From the NCBI GenBank assembly GCA_948144175.1, contig CANXME010002304.1, positions 234,968-298,967 of the forward strand: a DNA stretch of 64,000 nt. Direction: 5' to 3'. Numbering within the stretch: position 1 is the stretch's first letter; each line of letters starts with the position of its first letter. A model generated the notes under the pieces. It was not told the DNA's origin. It saw only the letters and a list, made by a program, of their open reading frames with translations, and ran no database searches. Of this stretch, positions 32,389 through 43,112 are shown in pieces. Source of the stretch: Closterium sp. NIES-65. Taxonomy: Eukaryota > Streptophyta > Zygnematophyceae > Desmidiales > Closteriaceae. Both the position numbers and the translations under genes were made by a program.

Positions 32389-32595
32389 TGTTGGAAACAA
32401 TCAGACGTAAGCGCTCCAGTCGTGTCAAAACACTGTACAAGAAGCGAGGCAAACTACACCGAAGCATTCGCGAGTCAACCCTCTGAGGTTGAAACAACCG
32501 CTGGAGGTTACGTGAAGGTCAAAGGTCAGCGACCTTTGACTTGACAAATACAGCGCGACAGCAAGGACACACAACTGACTCGACATTGAGCAGTT
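32389..32595 (+). mobile_element. 5' LTR of E5, left part
   Basis: 207 bp matching the start of the 3' LTR at 39821, cut by the E4 insertion after CAGTT (32591-32595). Confidence 0.95.
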
Positions 32596-34382
32596 TGTCA
32601 GAATAATATATAGTTTTATATATTGTTCTATAACGGCCTGTAGTGTAGAATACTGTAGTTATAGCCTTTCTAGTTGGTGGTGCACCATTTCCTTGTTTCT
32701 TTGAACTATATCTTGCATGTTTGCTCATTAGTGAATCCCTCTTTCCTTGCTAAAATCTCTCGACTCTCTTTGGCCTAGGCTACTAAGCCTAGGCCCCAAA
32801 CTACTACTATTTAGCATGCTATCAGAGCGAGTTCCACCTTGGCCTGTGGGCCCCTATGCTTCCGCTGCTACTGTCCTGTCTGTCGCGCGCCCCGTGGCGC
32901 GCGATATTTTTTCTTCCCGCCACGCGCTCGGGGCGTGTGGCCGTTTTCTGCCCGCCCCGAGGCACGCGGCGGGTTCCTACCCCGTCGACGGTCGCGTCGC
33001 CCCCCGGGAGCCCGTCGCGTCGCCCCCGCTGCTCCGTCGTGGCCTGCGCGCGGCCCGTACAGCCGGCGCGCGGCCCGTACGGGCTGCGCCAGGCCTGCGC
33101 GCGCCCCCCCGCTCGTCCGTCGCGGCACCCTGGGGAGCCGTGCGCAGCCCCCGCTCGTCCGTCGCGGCACTCTGGGGAGCCGCGTGCTGCCCCCGCCCGT
33201 TCGTCGCGGCACCCTGGGGAGCCGCGCGCGCCCCCCCCCCCCCCGCTGCCTCGTCGCGGCGCCCAGAGGAGCCGCGCGCCGCCCCCGGGGACGCGCGCGC
33301 CCGTCCCCCTGGACCCGCGCGCCCCTCCCCTGGACTCACGCGCCCCTCCCCTGGAGCCGCCAGCAACTGCAGCAGCAGCCCCTGGAGCCGCCAGCAACTG
33401 CAGCAGCAGCCCCTGGAGCCGCCAACAACTGCAGCAGCAGCCCCTGGAGCGCCAGCACCTACAGCAGCAGCCCCTGGAGCCGGCCTCAACTGCAGCAGCC
33501 GCCCCTGGAGCCGCCTGCCACTGCAGCAGCCGCCCCTGGAGTCGCCCGCCACTGCAGCAGCCGCCCCTGGAGCCGCCCGCCACTGCAGCTGCCGCGGGGG
33601 GGGAGGGTGAGGGGGTGGCGGGGGTGACCAGCATGCGTTAGCCCACCTCCTCTCTCTTCCTGCCGCCCCTCTTGGGGTGGGGGGGGGGGGGGGGAGGGTG
33701 GGGGGGTGGCGTTGGAGGAAGGGTGGGGGGAAGGCGTGAGGTTCCAGGGGGCGGTTGACAAGGGGGGTGAGGTTGAGGGGGGTGGCTGAAAGAGGGTGTG
33801 GACTTGGGGGTTCGTAAGAGGGGCTCGCCGCGCTTGGCTCCCCCACCTCCTCTCCTCCCTCTCTCACCCTCCCCCCCTTTGTAAAAAGGGGGTTCGTAAG
33901 AGGGGCTTGCCGCGCTTGGCTCCCCCCACCTCCGCTCCTCATCCCTCTCTCACTCTCCCCCCTTTGTAAAACGGGGGTTCGTAAGAGGGGCTTGCCGCGT
34001 TTGGCTCCCCCCACCTCCACTCCTCATTCCTCTCCTCTCCTCTCTCTCACTCTCTCGCCTCCTCCTCCTCGCATGCTTCTCTGCCGTCTTCCGCTATGCT
34101 TGGTGTACCCCTTATGGGGGCGTTGATTGCATATTCTTCCCTACAGGCACTTATGGGGGCGTGTCAGAATAATATATAGTTTTATATATTGTTCTATAAC
34201 TGCCTGTAGTGTAGAATACTGTAGTTATAGCCTTTCTAGTTGGTGGTGCACCATTTCCTTGTTTCTTTGAACTATATCTTGCATGTTTGCTCATTAGTGA
34301 ATCCCTCTTTCCTTGCTAAAATCTCTCGACTCTCTTTGGCCTAGGCTACTAAGCCTAGGCCCCAAACTACTACTATTTAACA
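32596..34382 (+). mobile_element. Non-autonomous LTR element E4 (LARD/TRIM-like) nested in E5
   Basis: A 1,787-bp element with 221-bp LTRs (32596-32816 and 34162-34382; two differences), a CAGTT target duplication (32591-32595 and 34383-34387), a primer-like site TGCTATCAGAGCG at 32817 and a polypurine tract ttatgggggcg before the right LTR. The 1,345-bp interior is very GC-rich and has no pol. Its tandem units are about 45 bp (cgtccgtcgcggcac, 33105-33260), 31 bp (cagcaactgcagcagcag, 33361-33590) and 82-85 bp (ttcgtaagaggggc at 33811, 33893 and 33978). Long frames in three phases are composition artefacts. LTR similarity places it with E3. Confidence 0.94.
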
Positions 34383-34387
34383 CAGTT

Positions 34388-34610
34388 GCCCGAGTCGCAC
34401 TGTATCGAATCGCAACAGTAAAACAATTTTATCTATTCGTATTCTCTGTACTACTATATGAGCTTGTATCTCTTTGTTATTATCAACTTACTTTGCCCTC
34501 ACATACCAGCGCAAGGTGGTTCAAGCCTCTTTTACTTAACGCTTCCGCTATTACAATCCTACTCAGACTTTAAGTTCTACAAAGATCCTAGGGCGTTTTT
34601 CAGCCCAACA
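34388..34610 (+). mobile_element. 5' LTR of E5, right part
   Basis: 223 bp completing the LTR, ending CAGCCCAACA. Together with the left part the length is exactly the 430 bp of the 3' LTR. Confidence 0.94.
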
Positions 34611-34622
34611 TGGTATGAGAGC
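34611..34622 (+). promoter_or_regulatory. Primer-binding site of E5
   Basis: TGGTATGAGAGC directly follows the 5' LTR and differs at one base from the initiator tRNA-Met complement TGGTATCAGAGC. Confidence 0.85.
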
Positions 34623-34670
34623 AGTTAGAATTTAAAGTCACTCTCTTTTAAACTCTAAATACAATAATAC

Positions 34671-37600
34671 ATGTCTGCAAGGAAGGAGAGGAGCTCCTCC
34701 AACGGCTCTCCAGGCACTACTCCTACTCCACCTCCTATCTCTGGCCTACAGACAGAGGAAGGAACAACCACGAGACCAGCGGCTGGGTCCACGGAAACTC
34801 CCGCAGGCTTCGATCCAAACATGATGGAGAAATTCTTCTCCTTCATGTCCTTCTACGAGCAGCACCAGCAAGGAGTACCTGCACAGTCAAACAACAGCAA
34901 CAACAACAACGTGACTCCTATGAGCCTCGATGGCTCATCCTACGCACGCGGGATTCAACAACAACAGCAGCCTACCTTTGCGCCGTACGAGCCCCAACGT
35001 GGCTCCGTCAGCTTCATGCCGCAACCGCAACTTGCACCGGGACAAGAAAGGGCATTGGATGCGCTACAAGTGCAATCGCAATTTGCGCATGTCCTAAAAC
35101 TGCAAACGACGAAGCCTTTCGACGGCAAAGACTTCTTCACCTGGTCGTTCGAGTTCGAACTGATGATGGAAGGAGCACAGATTCTCGGCTTCTTCGACGG
35201 GTCCCTGCCATATCCAACAAACGGGACGCAATATGAGAAGCAGCAGTACACCTATCAATCAATGATGGCATACACGATCCTGCTAAGAAACATCACCCCA
35301 ACCCAGCAGCAGAACATCAGGACTTACCGAGGCTACGGCAACTCTGCGGAGCTCGCGTACAACCACCTGAAGAACCTGTATCAAGCAACAGACAGCGTAA
35401 ATCAAAGCAGGTTATTGGCACAGCTGACAACGATTGAAATGAAACCAGGCGAGAAAGGCATGGCTTATATCAGCCGCTGTCGCGAACTGCGCGACAAGCT
35501 TCTTCGATGCGGCGGGTCGATCTCAGAAGACGCCTTTGTCACGGTGGTCATCGGCGGTCTCGGCCCCCACTGGCGCTCCACTCGCGCCATATTACGAGCA
35601 CACGGGAGGATCTCCAAAGCGGCACTCTGCGCCGAAATACACGCCGAGCAGCAGGACATGGACCTACAAGAAGAACGCCACAGGAAGAAAACGACAACGT
35701 CAGAGTTTGCGTTTCACACTCAGCGACGATACAACAGCAACAACAACCGACAACAACAACAAGCAAGGACAGTACCTCCGTTCTGCCACATCTGCAAGAC
35801 TTCGGGCCATCCTCGCACGCACTGCCCGTCTCGTCAGACAACACCACAGCGACAACTCTGGCCTTCAAGCTCCCAAGTCGCTTCAACGCAAGCAAATGCG
35901 ACGACCACAATTCAAGCTTCAATGACTTCACCTGGACAACCTGCACAAGGAGCAAGAAATATAATCAACTGCATGGCGAAGATATCTGACTCGTGTACAA
36001 CCGAATCACCACCGCACTACTCACCGGAAGAAGAGCTCGACAACAGAACGCCTCGCCGCGAGTCACTCCAGCCGAATCCGACGTACGCCGCCATCGCTCA
36101 AAGCGAACCGTCTGGACAAGACACTTGGTTCTTGGACAGTTGCTGCGGACAACATATGTGCTCCTCCGGACGCTTCGTTCAACGCAAACATCAACTCCAG
36201 CGAGAAGTAATCATCACGATGGCCAACAATCAGAACCTGCGCACACGACGACAAGGAGTGGTACAGCTTCAGTCAAGAGAGACAAACGTCATACTGCACA
36301 TGTCAAAGGTACTCATCGCAGAAGGACTCGGTTATAACTTACTGAGCGTTAGCCAGCTGATGGCGAAAGGGATTCACTTGGAAGCCGACAGCACCACCCA
36401 GGAGTTTAAATTGTACCACGGGAAGGGCGGCCTCTACATCGGAAAAGCAGTTCTGAAGAACAATGTCTTCGTCCTCGATTTCGTCCCCGACCTAGGCACT
36501 GCAGACAGCGACGCCATCGTCAACTTCACCGACTGGACACACCCCCCGGATCTCGATCCCGACTTCAGCCCGGGAGGCTTCTGGTACTCGCACACCATCC
36601 CTGAAGCAGAACGAACACGAGCATTAGCAACGATTCAACAAACGGCAGCAGCAGAGACAACATCAGCAGCAGCAGAGACAACATCAGCAGCAGCAGAGAC
36701 AACATCAGCAGCAGCAGAGACAACATCAGCAGCAGCAGAGACAACACCGGCAACAGCAGGAACAATGGCACCAGTCATCATCGACGAAGCACCCCCAACA
36801 CCCGCACAGCAGCTGAACCCGACTCAACGAGAAGTCCACAGAAGCGCCAATGTCGTCGCCAGCTTCTACTCCAACTCCGACGCATATCAACGCTCACCCG
36901 GACATCGTGCCCCTGAAGACATATGGCACGCACGCACAGGACACCCAAGCAACACGGTGTTAAATAACACAATACAAGCAGGAGTCCTGGACAAAGATTC
37001 ACTACTTCTACCCGACGGCAGAGAACTTCAACGGGCACGAGGAACTTGCCTCATATGCCCCGAAGCCGACTTACCTCATCGACCGTTTCCTTCTCACCAC
37101 AAACCGAGCGCACCTGCATACGCACCACTCGAAAAAGTATACAGCGACATCCTCTTCAATCGAGAACCAGAACAAGTTACCTACAACTACACGATAACCT
37201 TCATCGACGCCGCCACTCGATACGTCTGGCATCGAAACCTACCCAGCCGCGACATGGCTCTCGCAGCGTTCGCCGCCTGGCTACCGGTAGCAGAAAGGGA
37301 GTCAGGAACGCAACTGAAAAGCTTCCAGTCAGACGGAGGAGGAGAATACACCTCTCAGCGCTTCAAGCAGTACCTGGCGGAAAAGGGAATCAAGCAACTC
37401 CTCTCTCTTCCCTACGCACATCAGCAGCAAGGTGTTGCAGAAAGAATGAACAGGACTCTGCAGAATAGCATGCGCAAGCTGCTACGTGGCATGCGGCTAC
37501 CCAACCACCAGTGGCCAGCAGCAATGGACCATGCTATCATGCTGCACAACTTGCTGTCGTCGTCGTCACTCCCGAACAATGCATCACCACATCTGCTGTG

Positions 37601-39842
37601 GACAGGGAAACAGGGCAGCACAAAAATGTTACGAGTTTTTGGGTGCATGGTACAGTACCGACCCCCAGAAGCACGAGCGGGAAGATTTTCGCAACGGGCA
37701 CAGTGGGGACTACACCTCGGCATCGAGCAAAATTACAACGCGTGGAGAATCTTCGATGTCCACTCAAAAGAAACAGTAGCAGCACGTGACGTGATCTTCT
37801 ACGAGCGACTCACTCTTCAGACGTACCTCGCCAACTTGCACGAGAATCAGGACCTCACAGGTGGCTTTCGTGGTGACCGAGCCTTCGCGTCTGCAGTGGA
37901 CGAAGCAGACTGGGATGAACAGAACGTTGACAACGCATCGGAAGAAGCCGGACCTCTCCCGTACTGCTCCGTCGACGTGCCCATGGACGAAGAAAATCCT
38001 CGCGACAGTAACAACGCCGAAGTCTTCTACCACTTCGCCGATAACGGCTACGTAACACCTGCGATAGTCAACACAAATGAAGCAGAAAGGATAGGGCCGA
38101 ATTTCATCCCCGATCCAGAAGCGGGAGACGAAGCAGCCTATCCCGAGGACCCAACACTCCCTCGATACTCACAGACTGGGCTGCAAATCCTCGGCCTCGT
38201 CACCGCAGTCCACGGGAACACAGGCAGCTCACTTCCTAAGGAGCCTGCGACGGTTCAGCAGGCTCTGGGGGGGGAACACAGGGAGAAATGGCGTGAAGCC
38301 ATGGACAGAGAATTGAAGGCATTAGAGGAACGCAACACCTGGAAGGTCGTTCCCGTAAGCGTGGCACGGAACAAGACCATTCTTACCGGGAAATGGGTCT
38401 TCCGCATCAAAACGAAAGCTGACGGCACAATCGAGAAGTTCAAAGCACGCTGGGTCGTGCGTGGATTCGACCAGGAGCAAGGACGAGACTTCACCGAGAC
38501 TTTCGCCCCAGTTAGTCGACATAACTCTCTCCGAATTCTTCTCGCCGTCGCCACCATGAAGAAGAAGAAACTGCGACAAATTGACGTCGCCAACGCATTC
38601 CTCTACGCACCCGTCGACGCTGAAATCTTTGTCGAACTTCCCCACGGTACCCACGGAAACCCCAATCAGGTCTGCCAACTACTGAAATCGCTCTACGGAA
38701 TCAAACAAGCTCCGCGGCTGTGGCAACAGCACCTACACACCCGCCTCACCCGCATCGGATTCCGTCAACTACCTCACGACCAAGGAATGTATCGATTCAC
38801 TAAAGGCGCAAACTACATCCTGCTGATCGTCTACGTCGACAACTTACTCTACATCGGCTCCACCGACGACATCACCTCCTGGTTTGAAGGGGAGCTACAG
38901 AAGGATCTCACGCTCACGGTCTCTTCTACCGTCACCCAGTACCTCGGGCTCAACATCCGCGAGGAGGAAAACGGCATCTACCTCAGCGCCGAGAAGTACG
39001 CCGACACCATCGCGAAACGCTTCGGCCTCACACCAAGCGCCATCTCTACACCTTACCGCTACACGACAGGAACCGAGAAGGGACAGTCTACTCTACTCAA
39101 GCCTACCGGCATACGCGACTATCAGAAGAAGCTCGGATGCCTGCTATTCGCTGCCGTCACCTGCCGCCCTGACCTGTCCTACTCCGCAAGCCAACTCGCG
39201 ACTCATCTTAAGAAGCCTGAAGCAGAACACCTGGCGGAACTCGACCGTGCTCTTCACTACTTCGTCAGCACCGCGACGATTGGACTAACCTACCACAAGC
39301 ACGCAGCTACACCGACTAAGTTAATCGGCTACGTCGACGCCGACCACGCCGGCGACACTGACAACAGGCGCTCACGCACCGGCTACGTCTACCGCCTTGA
39401 GCCTATCGGTCCTATCTCCTGGCAGTCGAGCAAGCAGGAGTTAATCGCACTATCCTCAGCCGAAGCAGAATATATTGCACTCTGCTCAGCCACCAAGGAA
39501 GGACTCTACCTTTGCGAACTGCTGGAAGAAGCAAAATTGGCCGAGTTACCTAGCTTCACCGTGTTCTGCGACAACCAGTCAGCAATTCGCATCGCCAACA
39601 AGAACGGCTTCGCGAACAGGACGAAACACATCGCCCTGCGTTACTTCTTCGTGAAGGACGAGATCGAGAAGGGGAGACTCCAGCTGTCATACTGTCCTAC
39701 ATCCGAGATGGCAGCTGACTACCTGACCAAGAAGCTCGGAAAGCAGAAGTTCGAGTACTGCATGCTGCTGACTGGACAGAGCCACGTCACCAGCAGCGAC
39801 ACTCCAGAAGCGAAGGGGAGTGTTGGAAACAATCAGACTTAA
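34671..39842 (+). CDS. gag-pol: E5 gag-pol polyprotein, 1,723 aa, intact frame with altered catalytic residues
   Basis: A single frame from ATG 34671 to TAA 39840, the stop lying inside the 3' LTR. Domains in order: Gag UBN2-like (about 120-340), zinc knuckle C372-HICKTSGHPRTH-C, protease around D489 (WFLDSCCGQHM), a linker with five AAAETTS-like repeats, pre-integrase H-H-C-C (WHARTGHPS...CLICPEADLPHR), integrase core with D826, D888 (QSDGGGEY) and E924 (GVAERMNRT) giving DX35E, RT (about 1210-1450) and RNase H (YVDADHAGD, SSAEAEYIAL, FCDNQSAI). Two departures from consensus stand out: DSC in place of DSG in the protease, and YVDN (1388-1391) in place of YVDD in RT. The second lacks a metal-binding Asp, so this copy is predicted inactive despite the clean frame. 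Confidence 0.95.
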   Translation: MSARKERSSSNGSPGTTPTPPPISGLQTEEGTTTRPAAGSTETPAGFDPNMMEKFFSFMSFYEQHQQGVPAQSNNSNNNNVTPMSLDGSSYARGIQQQQQPTFAPYEPQRGSVSFMPQPQLAPGQERALDALQVQSQFAHVLKLQTTKPFDGKDFFTWSFEFELMMEGAQILGFFDGSLPYPTNGTQYEKQQYTYQSMMAYTILLRNITPTQQQNIRTYRGYGNSAELAYNHLKNLYQATDSVNQSRLLAQLTTIEMKPGEKGMAYISRCRELRDKLLRCGGSISEDAFVTVVIGGLGPHWRSTRAILRAHGRISKAALCAEIHAEQQDMDLQEERHRKKTTTSEFAFHTQRRYNSNNNRQQQQARTVPPFCHICKTSGHPRTHCPSRQTTPQRQLWPSSSQVASTQANATTTIQASMTSPGQPAQGARNIINCMAKISDSCTTESPPHYSPEEELDNRTPRRESLQPNPTYAAIAQSEPSGQDTWFLDSCCGQHMCSSGRFVQRKHQLQREVIITMANNQNLRTRRQGVVQLQSRETNVILHMSKVLIAEGLGYNLLSVSQLMAKGIHLEADSTTQEFKLYHGKGGLYIGKAVLKNNVFVLDFVPDLGTADSDAIVNFTDWTHPPDLDPDFSPGGFWYSHTIPEAERTRALATIQQTAAAETTSAAAETTSAAAETTSAAAETTSAAAETTPATAGTMAPVIIDEAPPTPAQQLNPTQREVHRSANVVASFYSNSDAYQRSPGHRAPEDIWHARTGHPSNTVLNNTIQAGVLDKDSLLLPDGRELQRARGTCLICPEADLPHRPFPSHHKPSAPAYAPLEKVYSDILFNREPEQVTYNYTITFIDAATRYVWHRNLPSRDMALAAFAAWLPVAERESGTQLKSFQSDGGGEYTSQRFKQYLAEKGIKQLLSLPYAHQQQGVAERMNRTLQNSMRKLLRGMRLPNHQWPAAMDHAIMLHNLLSSSSLPNNASPHLLWTGKQGSTKMLRVFGCMVQYRPPEARAGRFSQRAQWGLHLGIEQNYNAWRIFDVHSKETVAARDVIFYERLTLQTYLANLHENQDLTGGFRGDRAFASAVDEADWDEQNVDNASEEAGPLPYCSVDVPMDEENPRDSNNAEVFYHFADNGYVTPAIVNTNEAERIGPNFIPDPEAGDEAAYPEDPTLPRYSQTGLQILGLVTAVHGNTGSSLPKEPATVQQALGGEHREKWREAMDRELKALEERNTWKVVPVSVARNKTILTGKWVFRIKTKADGTIEKFKARWVVRGFDQEQGRDFTETFAPVSRHNSLRILLAVATMKKKKLRQIDVANAFLYAPVDAEIFVELPHGTHGNPNQVCQLLKSLYGIKQAPRLWQQHLHTRLTRIGFRQLPHDQGMYRFTKGANYILLIVYVDNLLYIGSTDDITSWFEGELQKDLTLTVSSTVTQYLGLNIREEENGIYLSAEKYADTIAKRFGLTPSAISTPYRYTTGTEKGQSTLLKPTGIRDYQKKLGCLLFAAVTCRPDLSYSASQLATHLKKPEAEHLAELDRALHYFVSTATIGLTYHKHAATPTKLIGYVDADHAGDTDNRRSRTGYVYRLEPIGPISWQSSKQELIALSSAEAEYIALCSATKEGLYLCELLEEAKLAELPSFTVFCDNQSAIRIANKNGFANRTKHIALRYFFVKDEIEKGRLQLSYCPTSEMAADYLTKKLGKQKFEYCMLLTGQSHVTSSDTPEAKGSVGNNQT
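36640..36750 (+). repeat. 21-bp minisatellite in E5 gag-pol
   Basis: About five units of caacatcagcagcagcagaga, coding a seven-residue AAAETTS repeat in the linker between protease and integrase. In-frame, so tolerated. Confidence 0.9.
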
Positions 39843-40250
39843 GCGCTCCAGTCGTGTCGAAACACTGTACAAGAAGCGAGGCAAACTACACCGAAGCACT
39901 CGCGAGTCAACCCTCGGAGGTTGAAACAACCGTTGGAGGTTACGTGAAGGTCAAAGGTCAGCGACCTTTGACTTGACAAATACAGCGCGACAGCAAGGAC
40001 ACACAACTGACTCGACATTGAGCAGTTGCCCGAGTCGCACTGTATCGAATCGCAACAGTAAAACAGTTTTATCTATTCGTATTCTCTGTACTACTATATA
40101 AGCTTGTATCTCTTTGTTATTATCAACTTACTTTGCCCTCACATACCAGCGCAAGGTGGTTCAAGCCTCTTTTACTTAACGCTTCCGCTATTACAATCCT
40201 ACTCAGACTTTAAGTTCTACAAAGATCCTAGGGCGTTTTTCAGCCCAACA
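39821..40250 (+). mobile_element. 3' LTR of E5
   Basis: 430 bp, TG...CA; overlaps the last codons of gag-pol. Confidence 0.96.
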
Positions 40251-41490
40251 GCCCTTACGAGGGTTCCGAAGGTACTTGGGCTGATTCCATTTCGACGCAA
40301 CGCGTCGAAAGTAGGTTTCCCCACTCAGTTCAATTTGTTACGTCAGACATACTCTCGGAAACCATACTTTTCGGAGGACCCTATTTTTGGGATGGTGGTA
40401 AGCTGTTCAGAATGGCGTTTTCACTTCCTCTTGATACTCCCACGGGATGCTAAAATTTCTTTGTTTATTAATCTCACATTCCAACTCTTCCTTCTCCCCA
40501 GCTTAACTTGCCCAATCTATCCCGGCCACCTTTTGTAGGTACACGTATACCTCCATCCGTACGCCTCGCACATCCCACGTCCCTTGATCCCGTATGCCTT
40601 TTCCAAGTTCCGACCCACCACCAGAGTCTAATGCTTCTCACAGCCTGATTCCCTCCCTCCCCCCACTAACCCCTCCCCCTCCCCCCACCACCCCCCGTTC
40701 CCCCCCCCCCCCCCCCCCCCTCTCCTACCCCGCTCATCACCAAGTTCAGCTTTTCAGGCCCTCGCACCTCTCTCTGCCCAACTCCCCCAGACCCTCGCAT
40801 CTCCCCCTGCCCAACTCCCCCAGTCCCTCGCATCTCTCCCTGCCCAACTGCCCCAGTCCCTCACATCTCCCCCTGCCCAACTGCCCCAGTCCCTCGCATC
40901 TCCCCCTGCCCAACTCCCCCAGTCCCTCGCTCGCACCTCTCCCTGCCCAACTCCCATAATACCTCATGATTATCACAAAGTCACAGCCCCCCCCACCCCA
41001 CCCTCTCCCACCCTGCTTCTCTTCCTCCTCTTCACTGCCCCCCTCCATCCTCCCCCCCTCCAAGTGCTTCCCGCCTCTTCCAATCCAACTCCATATGTCA
41101 CTTGCGCCTCTTCCACCTCCCAATTCCCTATTCGTCTCGTTTCTTGCAACCCAGCCCTTTTCTCGCACCTTTCACCACTCACCCCGCCCCGCAGACAATC
41201 TTGCCCTTGCATTGCAACCAAACGTCCCCCTTTCCCTCAGCAATTCCCTAGAAACCTCTTCCAAATTCCTCACTACTAGCAAGCAACCTAACACCTCCCC
41301 CACTCCCCCCGAGTTCACACTACCAACCGCAAGTACTACTACCAACCCTGAGTACTCAGTCAGACCTCCATCCACGTGAACACTGAATGGCAGCCTACCT
41401 TGCCAGCCTGCTCCCATCATTCAACCATTACACATGGCTACAGTAGGTACTGGAAGGTGCAAGGAAAAAACACTCAATAATGTAGCATGA
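40251..41490. other. Pyrimidine-rich intergenic region
   Basis: 40251-40590 shows nothing identifiable. 40600-41400 is C- and CT-rich on the plus strand with poly-C runs (about 40700-40720). No credible gene is seen; long frames on both strands are due to composition. Confidence 0.4.
40761..40950 (+). repeat. 33-bp minisatellite, about six copies
   Basis: Units of cctcgcatctccccctgccc followed by aactcccccagtc, with C/G and C/T variants. The length is a multiple of three, which keeps frames open on both strands. Confidence 0.9.
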
Positions 41491-42737
41491 TTATGCACCA
41501 ATAACGAACGAATTAATGCCTGGAAGGACCAGCTTCACTTTTTCTAGTGCGTGGTGATCGCTAACTCCTACGTTTTCGAGGCAAGGGAACGCTTTCAAGC
41601 ATTCAACGAAAAACTGAAACCTCAGCAAAAGAGTCTTGAGCGACCTGAAACACTTTAGGTACTCCATCCCCCGATAGGTAATATTTGGGGGGAGGCTAAG
41701 CCATCTTAACTTGACCAGAGGGGTAAGGCACCATAACCCGTAATCACACACCTGCGTATTAGCAATATCCAGGTGCTCCAGATTTCCCAGCTTTCCCACA
41801 TATACCATGCTATCAGACGTGAAGCTCCCCCCAAACAACTGGTGAGACAGAACAAGACTCTGTAACGAGGACAGGGTTGTGAGGTTAGCAAGCCCATTAC
41901 CTGACATTGGAGTATCACGCAACTCCAGATGGCGAAGGGCTTTAAGATTCGCGATTTCAGGCAACAAGGGCTCGGAAACCGATTCCAGTCTCAGCTCTTC
42001 CAGCCATGTCATGGAGTAGAGGTGCAGAAGAGCAGGCTTCTCGAGATTTCCAATAACGGAGATGCTCTTGAGGGATCGCATGCAGGAGAGACGAAGGAAA
42101 CCGAAGAGTGTCAGGTGAGAAGGGTCATTGAGCGTGATTTCGGTGGTTTCAGGGTGGAGACTGATGATCTGCTTGTCCTCCTCTGTGGGAAGATGACGAA
42201 CGGCTTCCGGAATTGCCTGAAAGTATGGCAGGAATGAGTGTGCGGAATAATAAGACACCATGGTGCGGCTTACCATCAACTATGGTGCGGAAAAATCAGC
42301 AATTATGGTGCGAAATGATCAGCAACCACAAAACGACAGGAACTCCTTCCGAATTCCATGACACGCAATCAGAGGTGGCGACTTTCGCGACGTCTCACCT
42401 CCCAGACCTTCCGCATCTCCTCCTTCCGCTGAGCCAGCGCTTCCTCTGCATGCGCCAGGCGCGCTGACAACGCATGCACCTCCATTTCCTTATCCTCCCT
42501 TGCAGCCCTCTCCCGTGCTAGGTCATCCTCTAACCGTCGAATGCTTGACCTACTCGCTTCTCTGTCTTCAACCAGGGTCTGTTCAATAGTTTCCACCTTC
42601 TTGCTAAGGACAGTCAACAGCTCCTGAAGCCTGACAACGGTGTCGTCCGTTTCGATTTTGTGCCGTTTGCATTCCTCCGAATCCCCCCTCGCGTCGTCTA
42701 AAACGGAATATTCCGTGTCGAATCCTCGCTTCGCCAT
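41491..42737 (-). CDS. Two-exon coiled-coil plus leucine-rich repeat protein (LRR gene B)
   Basis: Exons 42399-42737 (ATG at 42737) and 41491-42216 (TAA stop) join in phase through a GTGAGA donor and a CTTTCAG acceptor, giving 354 aa. Exon 1 (113 aa) starts with a charged segment and continues as a coiled coil (VETIEQTLVEDREASRSSIR...LAHAEEALAQRKEEMRK). Exon 2 has repeats such as LRHLELRDTPMSGNGLANLT, LEHLDIANTQVCDYGLWCLT and LRWLSLPPNITYRGMEYLK. Gene A has the same architecture and the same intron position (KVWE|AIPEA here, KLWQ|AIYEA there), and both share LRLSCMRSLK and LYSMTWLEEL-like segments. They are dispersed duplicates of one family, probably cytoplasmic or nuclear adaptors; no catalytic domain is visible. 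Confidence 0.87.
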
Positions 42738-43112
42738 TGGTTCGATCTGTCAATTGTAAATGGAACGGAGTCGCAAGCGCTATGTCCTACAAGAGAGATA
42801 GCAAAGCGTTTCGCTTTATGGAATGGAGAAAAAAAACGGTATCTGATTGTTGAGGTGTGTGGGAGCAAGAAGCTGACGACGGCTCGCATACGAAATAGAC
42901 GAAATCAAACCATGGTACAAGGTAACCTAATTGGGAAGGACAACAGCAGACAACTGATACGAGACTCCAGCTGCTTCTGTTTGTGGATGGGATGAGTGCT
43001 GTTGGTGAATGAAGGGAATGGCTAGGCAAGGATGAGAGTTGTTTGCTGAGGGCGTGACCAGTCATATCGTGAGGAAGCGGACCCTCGCATCACACTCCCT
43101 GAGCTCGTCTAA
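42738..43112. other. Upstream region of LRR gene B
   Basis: The presumed promoter and 5' UTR of gene B, up to the MITE insertion. No motif can be named with confidence. Confidence 0.4.

Larger units (their letters stand above)
32389..40250 (+). mobile_element. Ty1/Copia LTR retrotransposon E5 with a nested element in its 5' LTR
   Basis: Two 430-bp LTRs (32389-32595 joined to 34388-34610, and 39821-40250), TGTTGGAAAC...CAGCCCAACA, bracket one long gag-pol frame. E4 interrupts the 5' LTR. The flanks are GTCCT (32384-32388) and GCCCT (40251-40255), a target duplication with one mismatch. About 7 differences in 430 bp separate the LTRs by eye. E5 is a different Copia lineage from E1/E2: it has a classical zinc knuckle and no GC-rich leader. 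Confidence 0.95.

Noticed and set aside
32747-34020. Several 260-350-codon frames on both strands inside E4
   Set aside because: Overlapping frames in a tandemly repeated GC-rich interior with no domain; not a gene.
41491-42737. Receptor-like kinase reading for LRR gene B (and gene A)
   Set aside because: No signal peptide, membrane helix or kinase domain; exon 1 is a coiled coil starting at the ATG.
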